Of a stretch of 64,000 nt of DNA, positions 1-13,379 are shown piece by piece. The stretch spans positions 126,501 to 190,500 of the forward strand of contig JANFOE010000190.1 in assembly GCA_025667525.1 (NCBI GenBank), given 5' to 3'. A program made the position numbers and the translations under genes. The notes below the pieces were generated by a model that saw only the letters and a list, made by a program, of their open reading frames with translations, was not told the DNA's origin and searched no databases. The stretch comes from Glebionis coronaria. Taxonomy: Eukaryota; Streptophyta; Magnoliopsida; Asterales; Asteraceae. Each line of letters begins with the position of its first letter. The first letter of the stretch is position 1.

Positions 1-882
1 GTCTTGTACACATGTGATATTTGGCCATGCAATGGAATCATTAGGATGAGTGAGATATGATCAAAACAAGTTTAGAGTACAAATCTGAGTTCACTGTTTT
101 GGACATTTTTATAAAATACTTAGAGGCTGATTCAATAGTAGCTATAGAAGAGTTAAATGGAGCACATATCATGTAGTTTATGTCATAAAAATTTGAGCTT
201 CTATCTCCATATATAACTCTAGATATGGTAGTTTTGGTGAACATGAAAATAAAAATCAGATTTTGGGAAATTAAAGTATAATAGTATTATATAAGCACTC
301 AAATAAAAATAGTATTAAATGTGAATTAAAACCCACTAACTTATATAATACATTTATATAAATATGTATAAGGATAAATAAATGGTACATTGTATAAAAT
401 GGTAATTTGATAAGTTTTATAAGTTATAAAACTATAAACATGATTTTACGACTTTTTCGGCTATTACCGTAAAATTAACGTTTTTGCTAAATAAAACTTA
501 GACGGTTGGACCCGTCTAATGTAAACTTTTTAAAACTCATATACTGATATATAAACATATATAACAAGTAAAAACCGATAAAACCCGAACTATATAACAT
601 ACGGACATTAACGGGCTAAGTTAACGTTATTGGACTAATAATACAACAAAATGGACTAAAACACTTATAAACTTATTTATTGGGCTTAACCCATTTGGGC
701 CCAACACGTAAAGTATAAATACTGATAATACAAGTATGAAATGGATTAATACAAGTTAATAAACTTATAATAGGCTTATTGGACCTAAAACACGTAAATA
801 GGTAAAACTAGTAAACTAGTATAAAAGTTATCAATACATAAACACTAAAAGGAGTAAAAGAGAATATGTAAACCCACTTGAT

Positions 883-957
<75 letters not shown>

Positions 958-2240
958 CATCATATGTATACATAATTGTTATTTTTATAAAGTCATTGGA
1001 CAAGAGTCTAAGACGAGTATTATTTGTCTAGGTTTCCGTGATTGAAGCATGTACCGTACATCCGAATCGCCGATAACCGCCTTCCCACATCAACGTGAGT
1101 TCATAGCCTCGCACTCTTTTAAATGTTTTTATGAAATGTTTTATAAACCCGCGAGGGAGATAACATGTTAGTTTTTATAAAATAGGACATGTTTGTCTCG
1201 ATTGTTTGTTTATTGATTTGGACCCGAATGATTGTATGACCCGATTGTATGACCCGATAAATGATTAAATGATCCGATAGATGAACTTAAATGGATTAGT
1301 AAAGTTAGGTTATGTCACTAAAAGTCCCATTAGCATGAATTGTGAACTACCGGGATTTGGTAGACGCTTATGCATATAATAGTACTATTTGGGGACGATC
1401 ACCCTAGTTCGCGCCTTGACGGTTGATCCCCGTCGTGCCACATTGATTGGTAAGCGAATTTATGTATGAGAAGATTAACATAACGTGACCTTTTTGACGA
1501 AACGCTAATTTAGATGGGAAAATTGAGTTTCGGGATAGCTACCCGTTGTTTGTTGTAGTAAGGTAACAATGTCATGTGGCTTATAATAATCCAGTTAACG
1601 AAATACTACTATACGCACCGAATTACGATGTATTGCCTGACTAGCAATACGGGGTCATACAATTTATATTATGTTCGTATTTTGGTTTTATATAACCATA
1701 TTCATATAATGGTTTTTATTTAATCTATACAACGTTGCAAAACGTATTGTATGATGTTTTTAACGACAATGGTTCGTATAATGATTTTTAAGGCAAATGC
1801 CTATATTATGATTTTCGATAAGGATTTGTATAAAAATGGCTTGGGTTATTTTATGGCCTATTACAATGATTTGTACAAAATGATTTTTGGTAATGATTTT
1901 ATACCAATGTTATATTGATGGATTTTATTAAACTCTATGAGGCGTTTTCGCTGACCTTTTCTTTTAACATGTTTTATCTCAGGTACTTGAAGGTAATTCT
2001 CGGGAAGACGACAAGAATTCATGGCCCGCACTTAAATTATAATTTCCATTCAAATGTTTGTAAAACCTGTATTAAATACAATGACTTGGGACCTATGTAA
2101 ATTTGATATTTATGAATGGAAATGCTTTATTATTAAACGACGTGATTTTTAAGCGTTGTCTATGATGTGAGTAATGTGCTATCCCGTAACACCAACTAGT
2201 CTTCCGCTGTATTGAGTTGTATAAATTTGGGGTTGTTACA
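1..2240 (+). repeat. Element A 5' LTR (left end outside window)
   Basis: This stretch is repeated in direct orientation at 8866-11062, which pairs them as the two LTRs of one element. It ends in TTGTTACA, followed within 4 bases by a primer-binding site. By eye the two copies agree at roughly 95-98 percent, worst at the left. Differences include a much longer AT run here (887-953) and an 8-bp indel near 1939 (present in the 3' copy as ATTCACTC). By comparison with the 3' LTR, about 1.2 kb of the left end lies outside the window. Small open frames inside (1915-2100 and similar) are not coding. Confidence 0.9.
887..953. repeat. (AT)n microsatellite inside element A 5' LTR
   Basis: An uninterrupted run of AT dinucleotides of about 67 bases. 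The matching place in the 3' LTR (about 9754-9770) has only about 8 units, so the tract changed length after insertion. Confidence 0.95.
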
Positions 2241-2243
2241 GTT

Positions 2244-2255
2244 TGGTATCAGAGC
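2244..2255 (+). promoter_or_regulatory. Element A primer-binding site
   Basis: TGGTATCAGAGC lies 3 bases after the LTR end. It is the usual plant initiator-Met tRNA primer site for minus-strand DNA synthesis. It fixes the LTR end at 2240 and the + orientation of the element. Confidence 0.9.
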
Positions 2256-5073
2256 TCTCGTTATAGAGAATGAAAGATTTTTAAAACCAAGGTTTTGAAT
2301 AAAACAATTCAAAATCTTTTAACTATAAACATTTTTCTAAAAATGTCAAAATCTTTTGACTATAATGGTGCCGAAGAATTCCCGAGTTACCGACAAGGCC
2401 AGACTGAGAAGCGTTATTTTTATATATATATATAACTTGAATTATTTATATATATATATATATATATATGATGTAATTTTATTACATGATTGTTTGATGA
2501 TTATTTTGATATTTATATGAGGTATTTGTACGACGTAGATTGTCACAAGAAACCCTAAATCCCCTAGTAAATCAATCGAAGCTATTCTCGTAGAAATTCT
2601 AGCTATCCTAGATCTAAACCAAGTTGTGGATATTTATGATCCCAACAAATGGTTGATATTCGTAGAAATGTAGATATTAGTTGCTTGTGATATTGAAGAA
2701 GAATTAGCGAGATTAAATCTGATATCGATGTCATGACGATCTTTCCTTATAGAGTGGAGTTTGACAAAACGTTACCACCTGGAAAGGTGTCATCTGATTC
2801 GTTGTCACCCAATTCTTAAAATTGAAATTGAAAGGATGAATGTTGCACTTGAGGCTGTTATTGGAACCATTACCCAAAAGCCTCATGCCACTAGTACCTT
2901 TCCGAGAAGTCTAGTTGAATGATCAAGTCATTTCATACTAGTGACTCATTTGATAATTGTTGTTGTAAGAGATATAAGATTGGAAATTAAGTGTTGATTC
3001 ATATCGAGCTTTTATTGCCCTATTAAGGTTTATAAATTAGGTTGAAGTATATGAAAATAAGGTAGGATATCGAATTGAGTATAAAATTGGTTAAAACTTG
3101 AATAAAGTGAAACTTAACCTATATGGAATATGAGATTGTTAAGAGGAAGTCGTTATGTTCTGTGATTGAATTATAAGGTTTTAATTGATTGTTGATTCGT
3201 GTTAAGTGTTGTTCCTAGGCCATTGTACACTAACGAGGATGCCCAGTGTCCAATAAATAAATCGAAGAAATCTTCTTCTGAATTGAGACCGACGGATCTT
3301 TCGGGACATGTGGAACACCTAATGACTCTTGTAGATTAGTATTCATTGTGGTATCTTTTGAAAATCCCTAACTTAACTGAGACATCAGTTGGTAGGATGA
3401 GTTCTGAGAATTGTATGACATAGTGACACGTAATGTGTTACGGTACAATTTTAACTTGTTTGTGATTAATGAAAAGACTACCTTTGATTGCTAAATTCTA
3501 CAGTATCGATGTTATCTATCTTTTATTGCTTCATCCTAATGTTCGCATTAGTGATGCAACCATTGAATAAGTACTCATCTTGAATTGAGTTACATTGTGT
3601 ATTATTCTTTTTTGAGTGTCATCGAGGTCATGAACCTCATGATTAATTGGCTAAGCTCATTTCCTATTATATTGTAGTTAGTTCTTGGCGAACAAGCTTT
3701 CATCACTCTTTTGCAGATCACTATATGTTTTTATAAGTTAAAACAGTATCCCTTGAGGAAAATTGGGTTTTCATCACCATATAGATTATTTAAAGTGAGA
3801 CTTATAAATAATCATTATCAAAATGAAGTTATTTATAAAACATCTTGGAAAACTTAATTGTTTTCATAACAAAGAAAATCTTTGTAAATTTATTTTTGAT
3901 TCTTATTTAAGAATTAAGCATGAAAATGTTTTTATGATGATAAAAGTTTGACGAACTGAGTATTGCATCGTTAATCTTGAAATTGTATATAGTTGCGCGC
4001 CTACATACAATTTGGAATGGACCATGCAAGGCTGATTAGTAGTCACCATAAAACTAATGAATAAACACTATATTTTCTTTGAAGATTGTGAAAGATTAAA
4101 TTTTATGAGATCTGCAGAAGTGAAGAATAAGGACATAGTGTTAGGGACACCTACATATGTGCCTGTAGCATCTATTCTTCTGAGTCAAATTTACTCATCT
4201 GTGGAATTTATCTTATTTGACAATTGAAAATTCTTTCTTGTCCAAATCTCTCGTAGTGAGATTCTTAGGAAAAGTATCTAATTACCGAGTGTTGATACCC
4301 GACTGGATGTATCAACGTTCCTATCATTTCTTTTGATTTGGTTTCATTTGAATGACCTGGGTAACGATCCGAGGAGCTTTCGAATGCGTACTCAAATTAT
4401 GAAAACATGGGATATATTCATATTCGTTTTTGTCTGTATCTGATTTGAAATTCTCCCGCGTAGATTATGCATTGACCTTACTCTTTTAAGGTTAGTTATG
4501 TATCCAGATATCCTTGAATTTGTGAAGGATTATGAGTTATTATTAGTCTTTTGAGAAGTTCACATGTTATAGACGGCAATAAAACTGAAAAGTTAATAAT
4601 GCCAGTAGAATGAAATGATTGATTATGACATGACGACATTGTCTTAATTGATGGGAACTCGAATAGAATTCCCCTAAATAATAAGATGTTGATTATCAAA
4701 AGTGATCTAAATAATTCTTGATGGATGACCATATCCTGCATTTAGACTTGAAATTATATTGTGAATGGTTGTGAACTAGTTATAGATATTGTAATCTAGA
4801 AGAACCTAATATGAATTTATTAAAAGATGTTTCTATTATCTGAAAGTTTAGGAGGTATTTATTGGTGAATTACCTAGACTTTTGCCATTAAGGCAGATTG
4901 AAATTGGTATTGATTATATTCCCCGTGCTGCACTTGTGGCTTGTGCACTGTACTTCAGCACCATCTAAATTAAAGGAATTACCTTACAACTGAGAGAGCT
5001 GTCGGAGAAAGATTTTATTCTACCGAGCTCGTCATCATGAAGAGCTATGGTGTGATCATTCCTTATATTTATA

Positions 5074-5375
5074 GATTACTGTGAACTGAGTAAGTTGACA
5101 ATCGAAAACGATATCCATAACTCGAAATGGAAGATTTGTTCGATCATTTACAAGGTTCTAACGTATGTACGAAAGATTTGATCCATGGCATGGTTATCAT
5201 CGACTTCGCATCTGCGAAAAAGATTATCTATTCCAATCACTACATCCAGAACTTGTAATGAACATTATGAGTTTCATGTGATGTCGTTTGGATTGACAAT
5301 ACACATGTAGTATTCATAAATTTTGTGAATCACGTGTGTAGGATGTAATTTGATAACATGCTTGTGATCATTAAG
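5074..5375 (+). pseudogene. Reverse transcriptase remnant of element A
   Basis: In one frame from 5074 the DNA reads DYCELSKLTIENDIH, matching the gypsy pattern DYRxLNKLTxKNxYP. A frame change then gives DLFDHLQGS from 5133, the usual DLFDQLQGA block. Around 5280 comes VMSFGLT, and from about 5326 NHVCRM then stop then FDNMLVII, where the YxDD-containing block of an intact enzyme would be. Several stops and frame changes mean no enzyme can be made. Identification rests on motif order, not on alignment. Confidence 0.8.
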
Positions 5376-6542
5376 AACCATATGTTTGTTTATAAGAATA
5401 AGAATGAGTTAATAATTAATTATATATTGCCCTGAATTGACCGAACAATAAAAACATGTACCTTGAATATTTAAACATGAGACTTAATGCTTAATCCTTT
5501 ATATTATTTGACCGTGTGATTAATAGAAAATGGAATATATTGACTCTTCAAAAATTTGAACCATTAAGGCTTTGGGTTTTACCAAAAAGAAAATGGAAAT
5601 ATGTTTTGACAAATGTTTTAACAAAGGATTTTTAAGGGATTATTTCCTTATACACAAATCATTTAACTAAACTCTTGTTTAGGGGTAAATGTTTGTGTAT
5701 ACCTGAAGACAACCTAAGAGGGATTGAGAAAACCATTTAAACCATGACTTAAAATTTGAAACGACAATTTTTGCTTTTCAACTAAGAAAATTTCTACCAA
5801 AGAATAAACGAAGGTTTTTCGAACATTTACGGATCTTACTAATTATTTCCGATAAATCAACAAAAATTTTGTTAATTAAATTCAAATTTATTTTAAACAT
5901 TTTTATATAATTGGACAAACTAAGAAAATTTTAAAACTTTTTGCGTTTATGCTTCATAAAAATTAAATATTTATTATTTAATTACTTGTAGTAATTATCG
6001 ACGCTTTAAACGTCGGATTGAGCAAAACTGATAAAAACAATGGTTGAGATAGAACTAAGACTTAGAAAATGTGAAGAAAGAATTTTCGAATAAATACGGT
6101 CATGATATTTATTCCATCTAGGAAAGTGAAGTAATTACTAACACATTATATAGAAAAGATAAAGAACCAATTAGGATGTGTTCCTTAATAATGAAGGTGC
6201 AAAATAAATTGCCGAAAGATATAAAAGTAAACAATGCTTGTAAGAAGGATAATATAGATAATAAAAAGGGGTTCACGGCTTATGTGAACCATTAGAATTG
6301 GGAAGCCGATGACGTTAAATGTTTTAAAGACCACTTGTGATTGTCTAAATATGGAAAATTGTGAGATATAGTTTTGTTAGAATCTTGTAAGTATAAGTAT
6401 TATACTCTTGTCATTTCTGATTTAATGTATCATTATCAGAAGAAGTTGTACTGATGGCAAACTATGAAGGCATACATCGCCTCATACATTAGTAAACGTC
6501 TAGCTATTGTAAAGGTCATCATCTGAATTTGATTCGATTTGG

Positions 6543-6790
6543 GTCATCGTCGACAGACTGACCAAATCTGCTAATATCATTCCCGTTAATGATAATGCTA
6601 GATTCTTGATGAAGAAATTGACTCTTTTGTATTTAAAGAAGTTGCGTAAACATTGTGTGCATGTATCGATCATCTCTATCAAGATCATCGTTTCGCATCG
6701 AATTTCTAGAGATTTGCTCAGAAGTCATTGGGAATGAACCTTGACGAGAGTACTGTTTACCACCCCAATCGAAGGGACGAGGTAAAGTAA
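6543..6790 (+). pseudogene. Integrase remnant of element A
   Basis: Reading from about 6543 gives VIVDRLTKSANIIPVND, close to the conserved VVDRLTKSAHFIPV block of gypsy integrases. From about 6735 comes MNLDESTVYHPNRRDE, the degraded STAYHPQTDGQSE block. Between them the SDRG segment is scrambled. Athila and Tat integrases have a different wording here, so this is chromovirus-type. Not functional. Confidence 0.8.
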
Positions 6791-7617
6791 GGATACAAAA
6801 CACTAGAAGTGTTGTTTTATGCTTGAATGATTGACCTTTGGTAATAAACCATATAATTGTTTTCCTTTGGAGAGATTATCATTGATAATTATCGTATTAG
6901 GATCGATATCGAATCTTGAGCACCTGTAAGCAGGAGTTGGGATGAAGACACCCTACATACACCCATTGTGAGTTGGGCATGTCTTTTAGGTTTAAGGTTT
7001 CCTATGATGGTGAACCTAACCTTACAAAATACTCGACCCGCGAGAACTGAATTGATTGTTGAAATTAGGATCTGATTGTTGACTGCCGGTAGTAGGCAGG
7101 AGGTTATGTGAATATGAAATGTAGATCTTGAAGTGCCAAATGGGTAGCGAAGTTATGCCAACAATTTTAACCATGTAAAAATGAATTGATGATCTGAAAG
7201 ATCATGGGATATAAGTCCTCGTTGTATGGGACCATTGAGATAATGTAAAAGGTTGGTTTGAAAGGCATATAAGTTGGATCTACCCTAGGACTTCAAGAGA
7301 TGCATGAATTATGTTTCGTATATCGAACTTGATAAAATATCTATCAAGTGAAAATCTGAATTCTTCTTAAGAAAGCTTAGATTGGCAAAAAGTTGCATTC
7401 ATCAAAAACCCGTGAACATCATGGATAGAGAAAGTAAGTCAACATTAAGCCTGATGTTATTCCCGTAGTTACGTTTGATGAAACTCGCGTATTGTAATGA
7501 ATTACACTTGTGGGAAAAGACGAATGTGGAGGAAATACCCACATGACTTTAACTCTATAAGAAGCGAGTAGTAAGATGATCTTTGAGGACAAAGATCCTG
7601 TTTAGGGGTAAATGCTA

Positions 7618-10600
7618 TGACAATCCGTCAATTTATGGTTGATATTTTATTCTCAAATATTATTTAAAAATATTATTTTAATGTTATATGATGAACTCAC
7701 TTATTTTTGGGAAGTAATTTGGATTTACGTCTTGAAGTAGCATCGACTACGTCTAAACCGGAGGATTCAACGTTACGTGCTTACGTTTACATACACCTTC
7801 TTTGGTGACAGTCCGACATTTCAGAAAATAAATTTATCCGTGAATATTATTTTGGTAGTTTTATATTTGTGTTGGTTCATAAACTCACAAATTTATGAGA
7901 AGAGATTAGGACTTACGATTTTATTTTAACGTCCTTTACGACTAAACCGAAAAACCTTAGGATTACATATTTACGTTTTCGAACTCCGTTTTTGATGAGA
8001 CAATTTTTATTAGATTTGTTTTGTGTCGTTGATTCATAATTTATAAAAACGTTTTTCGTAAAACGAACCAAGGGCACGCAAATCAAGGAAACTAGAATCG
8101 ACGAATACCCGTAAATAAATGGGGATGAGACAAAATAACTTTTGCCCCACCCCCATATATGGGACGTCCAACACCTCACAACACACCACTTATGTGTCAA
8201 AAGCTTCACAATGAAGCATAACACATGTCTTAAGGCTTACAAATTAAGCTACATGCACATCAAAACCACCACCTCAAACCACTCTTCTCATTTACAACAT
8301 GCAAAAACAACTTTCAACTCTCTCTATACTCCATGTTTTCCGTCCCAACCTACACCATAAACACCACTTTTGATCAAAATCAACCATGAAATCCTATGTT
8401 ATTCTTGCACAAGATGATGCCCTTTTGAAGCCCTATTGATTGGTGGTGATTATAACATCCAAGGAGGAGTTTCTATGGAGTCTTGGGGCTGATTTTCCAC
8501 AAGGTGTTCATGAAGAATGGTGGTCTTGAAGATGGTCTTGGTTATCACAAGTTTCTCTATCAAAATCCATGTTTTGATCACAACCTACATCATCATGGTG
8601 GTATAAGGATTGTTCTCCTCATCCTATTGTTATTTTGATTATCTAATCATGTATTTTATTTCCTACTGTATATGTATATGATGATTATATGATGATAAAA
8701 ATATTGTGTGGGGATTTGGTGTTGATAATCATGGGTAAAAAGATGAATAACTATATGTAAAAACGTTAAAATCATGCTTAAAAATGATGGCTGTATAAAA
8801 CAGTAAAGAACCATGTCATGAACTGATAAAATGGCATACATTAATGGATATACAGTAAGTAATATGTCTTGTACACATGTGAGAGTTGGCCATGCAATGG
8901 AATCATTAGGATGAGTGAGATATGATCAAAACAAGTTTAGAGTACAAATCTGAGTTCACTATTTTGGACGATTTTTAGAAAATACTTAGAGGCTGATTCA
9001 ACAGTATCTATAGTAGATTTAAATGGATCACATATCATGTAGTTTATGTCATAAAAATTTGAGCTTCTATCTCCATATACAACTCTAGATATGGCAGTTT
9101 TGGTGAACATGAAAATAAAAATCAGATTTTGGGAAATTAAAGTATAATAGTATTATATAAGCACTCATATAAAAATAGTATAAAATGTGAATTAAAACCC
9201 ACTAACTTATATAATAAATTTATATAAATATTTATAAGGATAAATAAATGGTACATTGTATAAAAATGGTAATTTGATAAGTTTTATAAGTTATAAAACT
9301 ATAAACATGATTTTTACGACTTTTTCGGCTATTACCATAAAATTAACGTTTTTGCTAAATAAAACTTAGACGGTTGTACCCGTCTAATGTAAACTTTTTA
9401 AAACTCATATACTGATATATAAACATATGTAACAAGTAAAAACCGATAAAACCCGAACTATATAACATACGGACATTAACGGGCTAAGTTAACGTTATTG
9501 GACTAATAATACAACAAAATGGACTAAAACACTTATAAACTTATTTATTGGGATTAACCCATTTGGGCCCAACATGTAAAGTATAAATACTGATAATACA
9601 AGTATGAAATGGATTAATACAAGTTAATAAACTTATAATAGGCTTATTGGACCTAAAACACGTAAATAGGTAAAACTAGTAAACTAGTATAAAAGTTATC
9701 AATACATAAACACTAAAAGGAGTAAAAGAGAATATGTAAACCCACTTGATCATCATATATATATATATAATCATCATATGTATACATAATTGTTATTTTT
9801 ATAAAGTCATTGGACAAGAGTCTAAGACGAGTATTATTTGTCTAGGTTTCCGTGATTGAAGGACGTACCGTACATCCGAATCGCCGATAACCGCCTTCCC
9901 ACATCAACGTGAGTTCATAGCCTCGCACTCTTTTAAATGTTTTTAAGGAATGTTTTATAAATCCACGAGGGAGATAACATGTTAGTTTTTATAAAATAGG
10001 ACATGTTTGTCTCGATTGTTTGTTTATTGATTTGGACCCTAATGATTGTATGACCCGATTGTATGACCCGATAAATGATTAAATGACCCGATAGATAAAA
10101 TTAAATGGATTATTAAAGTTAGGTTATGTCAGTAAAAGTCCCATTAGCATGAATTGTGAACTACCGGGATTTGGTAGACGCTTATGCATATAAGAGTACT
10201 ATTTGGGGACGATCACCCCAGTTCGTGGCTTGACGGTTGATCCCCGTCGTGCCACATTGATTGGTAATCGAATTTATGTATGAGAAGATTAACATAGCGT
10301 GACCTTTGTGACGACACGCTAATTTAGATGGGCAAATTGAGTTTCGGGCTAGCTACCCGTTGTTTGTTGTAGTAAGGTAACAATGTCATACGGCTTATAA
10401 TAATCCAGTTAACGAAATACTACTATACGCACCGAATTACGATGTATTGCCTGACTAGCAATACGGGGTCATACTATTGATATTATGTTCATGTTTTGGT
10501 TTTATATAACCATATTCATATAACGGTTTTTGTTTAACCTATACAACGTTGCAAAACGTATTGTATGATGTTTTTAACGACAATGGTTCGTATAATGATT

Positions 10601-11062
10601 TTTAAGACAAATGCCTATATTATGATTTTTGATAAGGATTTGTATAAAAATGGCTTGGGTAATTTTATGGCCTATTACAATGATTTGTACAAAATGATTT
10701 TTGGTAATGATTTTATACCAATGTTATATTGATGGATTTTATTAAACTCTATGAATTCACTCGGCGTTTTCGCTGACCTTTTCTTTTAACATGTTTTATC
10801 TCAGGTACTTGAAGGTAATTCTCGGGAAGACGACAAGAATTCATGGCCCGCACTTAAATTATAATTTCCATTCACATGTTTGTAAAACCTATATTAAATA
10901 CAATGACTTGGGACCTATGTAAATTTGATATTTATGAATGGAAATGCTTTATTATTAAATGACGCTATTTTTAAGAGTTGTCTATGATGTGAGTAATGTG
11001 CTATCCCGTAACACCAACTAGTCTTCCGCTGTATTGAGTTGTATAAATTTGGGGGTGTTACA
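7618..11062 (+). repeat. Element A 3' LTR
   Basis: The right end GTGTTACA at 11062 is fixed by the match to the 5' LTR end and by the start of foreign LTR sequence at 11063. The left end is less certain: I place it at TGACAATCC just after the purine-rich stretch TTTAGGGGTAAATG (7601-7614), giving about 3.45 kb. Only 8866-11062 can be compared with the 5' LTR in this window. Frames at 7913-8224 and 8142-8360 lie in the part not covered by the 5' copy and have no recognisable product. Confidence 0.8.
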
Positions 11063-11074
11063 TGTGGTGTTACA
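11063..11074 (+). repeat. Last 12 bp of element B 5' LTR
   Basis: TGTGGTGTTACA is identical to the last 12 bases of the B-type LTR at 63753-63764, and like that LTR it is followed by ATTA and a primer site. Element A has therefore inserted inside B's 5' LTR, 12 bp from its end. The rest of that LTR must lie left of the window. The first five bases, TGTGG, are the expected target duplication of A, which cannot be tested here. Confidence 0.85.
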
Positions 11075-11078
11075 ATTA

Positions 11079-11090
11079 TGGTATCAGAGC
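11079..11090 (+). promoter_or_regulatory. Element B primer-binding site
   Basis: TGGTATCAGAGC four bases after the B LTR end. Same initiator-Met type as element A. The corresponding site of B' (63769-63780) has TGGTACCAGAGC. Confidence 0.9.
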
Positions 11091-11526
11091 CAAGGTTTCG
11101 ACCTATAGGCTCTAAAACTCGACCTGTGATTAGTGGGTAGTCACCAGGATCTTCCTAAGCCAACGTTTGTTATTCTACGTATTGATGTTTTCAGCGCATT
11201 GTTGTTTTAACCATGATGTTTTCAGCACCTTAAGGTTTTAACCTTGATATTTTCATCGATATTGTTTTACTAATATGGATGGACAACCGTCATCCATATT
11301 TAGTTATGTGTCATTGTTTCATGCATAACGTTCCTCGTGAACTGTGGCTATGTGGACTGAACCCCATTAGTTCATAATTAGTCACATAAATTTTTTTTTG
11401 ATAATTTTTGACAGATGAGTTTCATTTATCATGTTTCATGTATCATTGTTGCTGGAATTATGACTAAGTAATGGTTGGTACAGGACTGGCCCTGTTTAGT
11501 CGCATGTGCTTTTATCAAAACTTAAC

Positions 11527-11600
11527 TTTGGGACCGACCCATAGGCGTCCCCTCGCAATGTCTTTTGTTTTGGGACCGACCCATGGGCGTCCCCTCGCCC
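11527..11600 (+). repeat. Short tandem duplication in element B
   Basis: The phrase GGGACCGACCCATAGGCGTC plus CCCTCGC occurs at about 11531 and again, with one change, at about 11574, separated by about 16 other bases. The small open frame across it (11471-11656) is not supported as a gene. Confidence 0.8.
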
Positions 11601-12176
11601 ATATAAAGTTTTTTTATAAACTACATTACGCATTCATGCACTGTTTTCATGCATAAAATTTTCTCATGATTTATTGGCTAAAAAAATTTTCATGTCCCCT
11701 CATAAGTTACTATGTTTTTATGTCAAGTATATTTTCATACTGTCATGGTTAACTTCAGTTTCATGCTGATTATGTTATACACTCCTTCATGATAGATTGT
11801 TTCATGTTTCTGCATGATAATTCCGTCTTCATGTTGATTACGTCTTACGCCTCTTTTGTTATTTATGCTTTCATGCAAGACATTGTTGGATTTCATTGAA
11901 TCTTGCTTTCATGATAGTCATGGTTGGTTTTCATTGATCATGCTGTCAGGCAAATCATCGTTTAATTTTGTGTAACCACACTTTAACGTTTCCCGATACA
12001 ACCAAAATGATGTCTATGCTAATACTGCTAGGTTATCATGATGGTTTTCCTAACCGTCTAACCGATATACCTTCCTTAAATAATGACCAATGATCGTCCC
12101 TATACCGATCATTTCATGTGCATTCCGTGTGTACTCCGTGTACCGTATTCCATGTGTATTTCACATACCTTAATCC

Positions 12177-12659
12177 ATGTGTATTTCACTTGCAATACTT
12201 CACGAGTATTCGCTAGTCGATTCTAAATCATCTCAGGCGTATGTTCACTTGCTGATATTCTACAATATTGCCGATGCCGCTCATAACTTGGAGATGTTAC
12301 TAAAGGTATTTGGAGACGCTACGAGATGCGGACGCTGTTCACAACCTGGAGATCCTACAAGACAAAGACAAAGGCGACAGAGCAAAGCTATTGGACGAGA
12401 AGATACTTCACCATCAGACGATTTTCATCAATCATTGTCCCAAATTGTTAGTTACATGTCATTCAGCTGTCGTTTCAGTCATATGAGTGCAAACCGGTAC
12501 GAGCCGGCCACTCAGCTGAATAGTTACATGAATCACAGTCATGAGAATGACCGTCATGAAACTGACAGACAGGATGATAGTAACCACTACTATGACAACA
12601 ACTATCCTAGAAATCGCAACCGAGGCTCCAGTCGCGGACGTGATCAGACATACAATTGA
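12177..12659 (+). pseudogene. Gag remnant of element B
   Basis: A 160-codon open stretch rich in His, Asn, Arg and Asp towards its end (NRYEPATQLNSYMNHSHEN, then an Arg/Gly-rich tail RNRNRGSSRGR). Basic, low-complexity ends of this kind are common near the nucleocapsid part of plant gypsy Gag. No CCHC knuckle and no clear capsid helices are visible, so the assignment comes mostly from position between primer site and reverse transcriptase. Confidence 0.45.
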
Positions 12660-12715
12660 TCAGTGGTCCAACCGATCCACCAATTCTGGCATAATAACCT
12701 AATATTGTAATTCTA

Positions 12716-12865
12716 TTGTTTCACGTCTCGAGACACACGTCAAGACATCAGTCAAGACACATGTCTCACGTATACTTTCTGAAGACACATGTCAAGACAC
12801 CAGTCAAGACATATGTCATGCTTATATTTCCAAGACACGAGTCAAGACACATGACTCACGTCCAA
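12716..12865 (+). repeat. Tandem repeat of AAGACAC/GTCAAGACA units
   Basis: About 60-bp units built from CAAGACACATGTC and GTCAAGACA phrases, at least two and a half copies. Open frames across it (12716-13207) are caused by the repeat and are not a convincing gene. Confidence 0.75.
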
Positions 12866-13379
12866 TTATGGAACATTTCTAAGAAATTCAGGGTACCCTC
12901 CCACGGTATATCCATTTTGTTGTGCCATGTATTAATCAGGCCACAAGAATTTCAGTACCATCACCGGTGTATCAGTAAGGTCAGTCACGTTCGTTGGATG
13001 ACACTTTCCTTTCTTGCACCTATATTTCATATGTTCATGACCATATCGGACGCCATTTGTATTCCCCATGTATACGAAGGTTTCTTCAGCCTAATGATAA
13101 GATCCCAACTGATAACGCATTACCTCGAACAGATACGAGTTGAATTTAATCCTAATTATGGACTACGAACCACACACCATGCTAGGATTCATGAGTATGT
13201 ACGGTGATGTTCAGACTCCTTAATATATTCAGCATGATTTTCCATCAGGAAAATCTGTACAAACCATTTATGCTTTACAAGCACGTGCTTGGTTAGCCAT
13301 GACTTCTAAAAATTTTAGCTGTCAGTTAAGACATGACCACCGAAGTCCTTTTACGCATAACCAGACGATATTCCAAAAT

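Larger units (their letters stand above)
2241..7617 (+). pseudogene. Element A internal region: decayed Ty3/gypsy gag-pol
   Basis: About 5.4 kb between the two LTRs with no long open frame. Pol remnants are recognisable only in pieces: reverse transcriptase at about 5074-5375 and integrase at about 6543-6790. The integrase wording is that of chromovirus-type Ty3/gypsy elements; the long LTRs would suit the Tekay/Del lineage, which is inference. 2256-5070 presumably held gag and protease, but I cannot assign them. It also contains a TA microsatellite (about 2417-2470). The 5480-6040 part shows nothing I recognise. Confidence 0.75.

Noticed and set aside
7913..8360. Overlapping frames on both strands in the 3' LTR of A
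   Set aside because: LTR sequence, no recognisable domain; the 5' copy of this part is outside the window so conservation cannot be tested.
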